A stretch of DNA of 51,357 nt from positions 1-51,357 of the forward strand of contig JAKQKT010000372.1 in the NCBI GenBank assembly GCA_029560515.1. The letters are read 5' to 3'. Shown here in pieces: positions 50,627 to 51,357 of this stretch. The notes under the pieces are model-generated. The model did no database searches. It was not told the origin of the DNA and was given only the letters and a program-made list of their open reading frames with translations. The number at the start of each line of letters is the position of its first letter. The first letter of the stretch is position 1. Source of the stretch: Pseudomonadota bacterium (GTDB lineage: Bacteria; Pseudomonadota; Gammaproteobacteria; Xanthomonadales; Xanthomonadaceae). A program made the position numbers and the translations under genes.

Positions 50627-50977
50627 ATGCCAATCCAGTGGAACGCCTATCTGATGCCCGTGCTATTGCTGCTGGGCTCCAATATCTTCATGACCTTTGC
50701 CTGGTACGGTCATCTCAAATACAAAGCCAGTCCGCTCTGGATAGTCATTGCGGTCAGTTGGGGCATCGCGTTTTTTGAATACTGCCTGCAGGTACCCGCC
50801 AACCGCATGGGCAGTGATGTTTATTCGGCACCACAACTGAAGGGGATACAGGAAATCATCACCCTGCTCGTGTTCGCCGGATTTTCCATCTGGTATCTGG
50901 GAGAGCAGATCAAATGGAACCATGTCGCCGGTTTTGTCTTGATCGTCGTGGCGGCAGTACTGATTTTCTGGGAGTAG
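50627..50977 (+). CDS. DUF486 / DMT-family small membrane protein
   Basis: LLLLGSNIFMTFAWYGHLKYKASPLWIVIAVSWGIAFFEYCLQVPANRMG. Confidence 0.93.
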   Translation: MPIQWNAYLMPVLLLLGSNIFMTFAWYGHLKYKASPLWIVIAVSWGIAFFEYCLQVPANRMGSDVYSAPQLKGIQEIITLLVFAGFSIWYLGEQIKWNHVAGFVLIVVAAVLIFWE

Positions 50978-51051
50978 CGGTTCATGCCATGTCCGTTTTC
51001 GTCGTGCAGGCACGATATACCGATTCATCAATCCCCGGAAAATTCGCATCC

Positions 51052-51357
51052 ATGAAAAACATCCTCTTATCCATAGTATTTTTTTTATCGGCATGTTTTA
51101 GCTACGGTATCCATGCAGAAGCATCAAGCGATCAATGGCGTTTGGTAAAAAAAACCTGGGCGCTTCCGGGCGACGCATTGGAAAGATACGAGTATCAGTA
51201 CGATACCGCCGGCCGCATTATCGAAATGCGGAATTATCGCGGCAAAAAACTCAACCTGAGCGAAAAAGATTTTGTTTACGACGACCATGGTCGAATCAGC
51301 AGCTATCAAATTGTTTTCGGCGATTCGGACCCTTATCGACATGTGATGACTTACGAT
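51052..51357 (+). CDS. Secreted YD/RHS-like repeat protein, truncated at window end
   Basis: MKNILLSIVFFLSACFSYGIHAEASSDQWRLVKKTWALPGDALERYEYQYDTAGRIIEMRNYRGKKLNLSEKDFVYDDHGRISSYQI, open to the window end. Confidence 0.65.
   Translation, partial: MKNILLSIVFFLSACFSYGIHAEASSDQWRLVKKTWALPGDALERYEYQYDTAGRIIEMRNYRGKKLNLSEKDFVYDDHGRISSYQIVFGDSDPYRHVMTYD

Noticed and set aside
1-51357. Search for tRNA/rRNA genes, integrase, transposase, phage or toxin-antitoxin genes
   Set aside because: Intergenic gaps are short and no cloverleaf, rRNA segment or mobile-element protein was recognised by eye; a tRNAscan/Infernal run would be needed to exclude small RNAs.

Overview
The window looks like a chromosomal, mostly housekeeping segment of a gammaproteobacterium. 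Gene order and DUF3011 content suggest Xanthomonadales/Lysobacterales, but this is inference only. It carries about 48 supported protein-coding genes. I saw no rRNA, tRNA, CRISPR array, prophage or transposase gene. Main blocks: (1) a minus-strand yebC-ruvC-ruvA-kup-ruvB-ybgC-tolQ-tolR-tolA-tolB cluster, with tolB running off the left edge; (2) aspS, tandem secreted DUF3011 repeat proteins, an FmdB-type zinc ribbon protein, an ABC-F ATPase (yheS), a YceH/DUF480 protein and a YbaL/Kef-type antiporter; (3) a rubrerythrin / CCG-domain Fe-S oxidoreductase / DUF3501 operon; (4) a GST plus a 7TM GGDEF-fold protein with a degenerate GGDEF motif; (5) glnS, a Cys-rich lipoprotein, a deaminase, rlmM, a YVTN beta-propeller protein and two UbiH-family monooxygenases; (6) a cobalamin adenosyltransferase, HDAC-like protein, msrB, lptD-surA-pdxA-ksgA-apaG-apaH, folA, thyA, lgt; (7) TerC-family protein, dgkA, DUF533, GYF_2-AIM24, a signal-peptide isoaspartyl peptidase, a two-component system, a DUF486 protein and a truncated YD-repeat-like secreted protein. 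The most notable leads are the rubrerythrin/Fe-S/DUF3501 operon with a possible operator, the tandem DUF3011 proteins, the degenerate GGDEF receptor, the TerC/DUF533/AIM24 neighbourhood, and several distinct intergenic palindromes/REP-like elements. One of these palindromes creates an artefactual start codon. All calls come from reading the sequence and translated ORFs; no database search was run.
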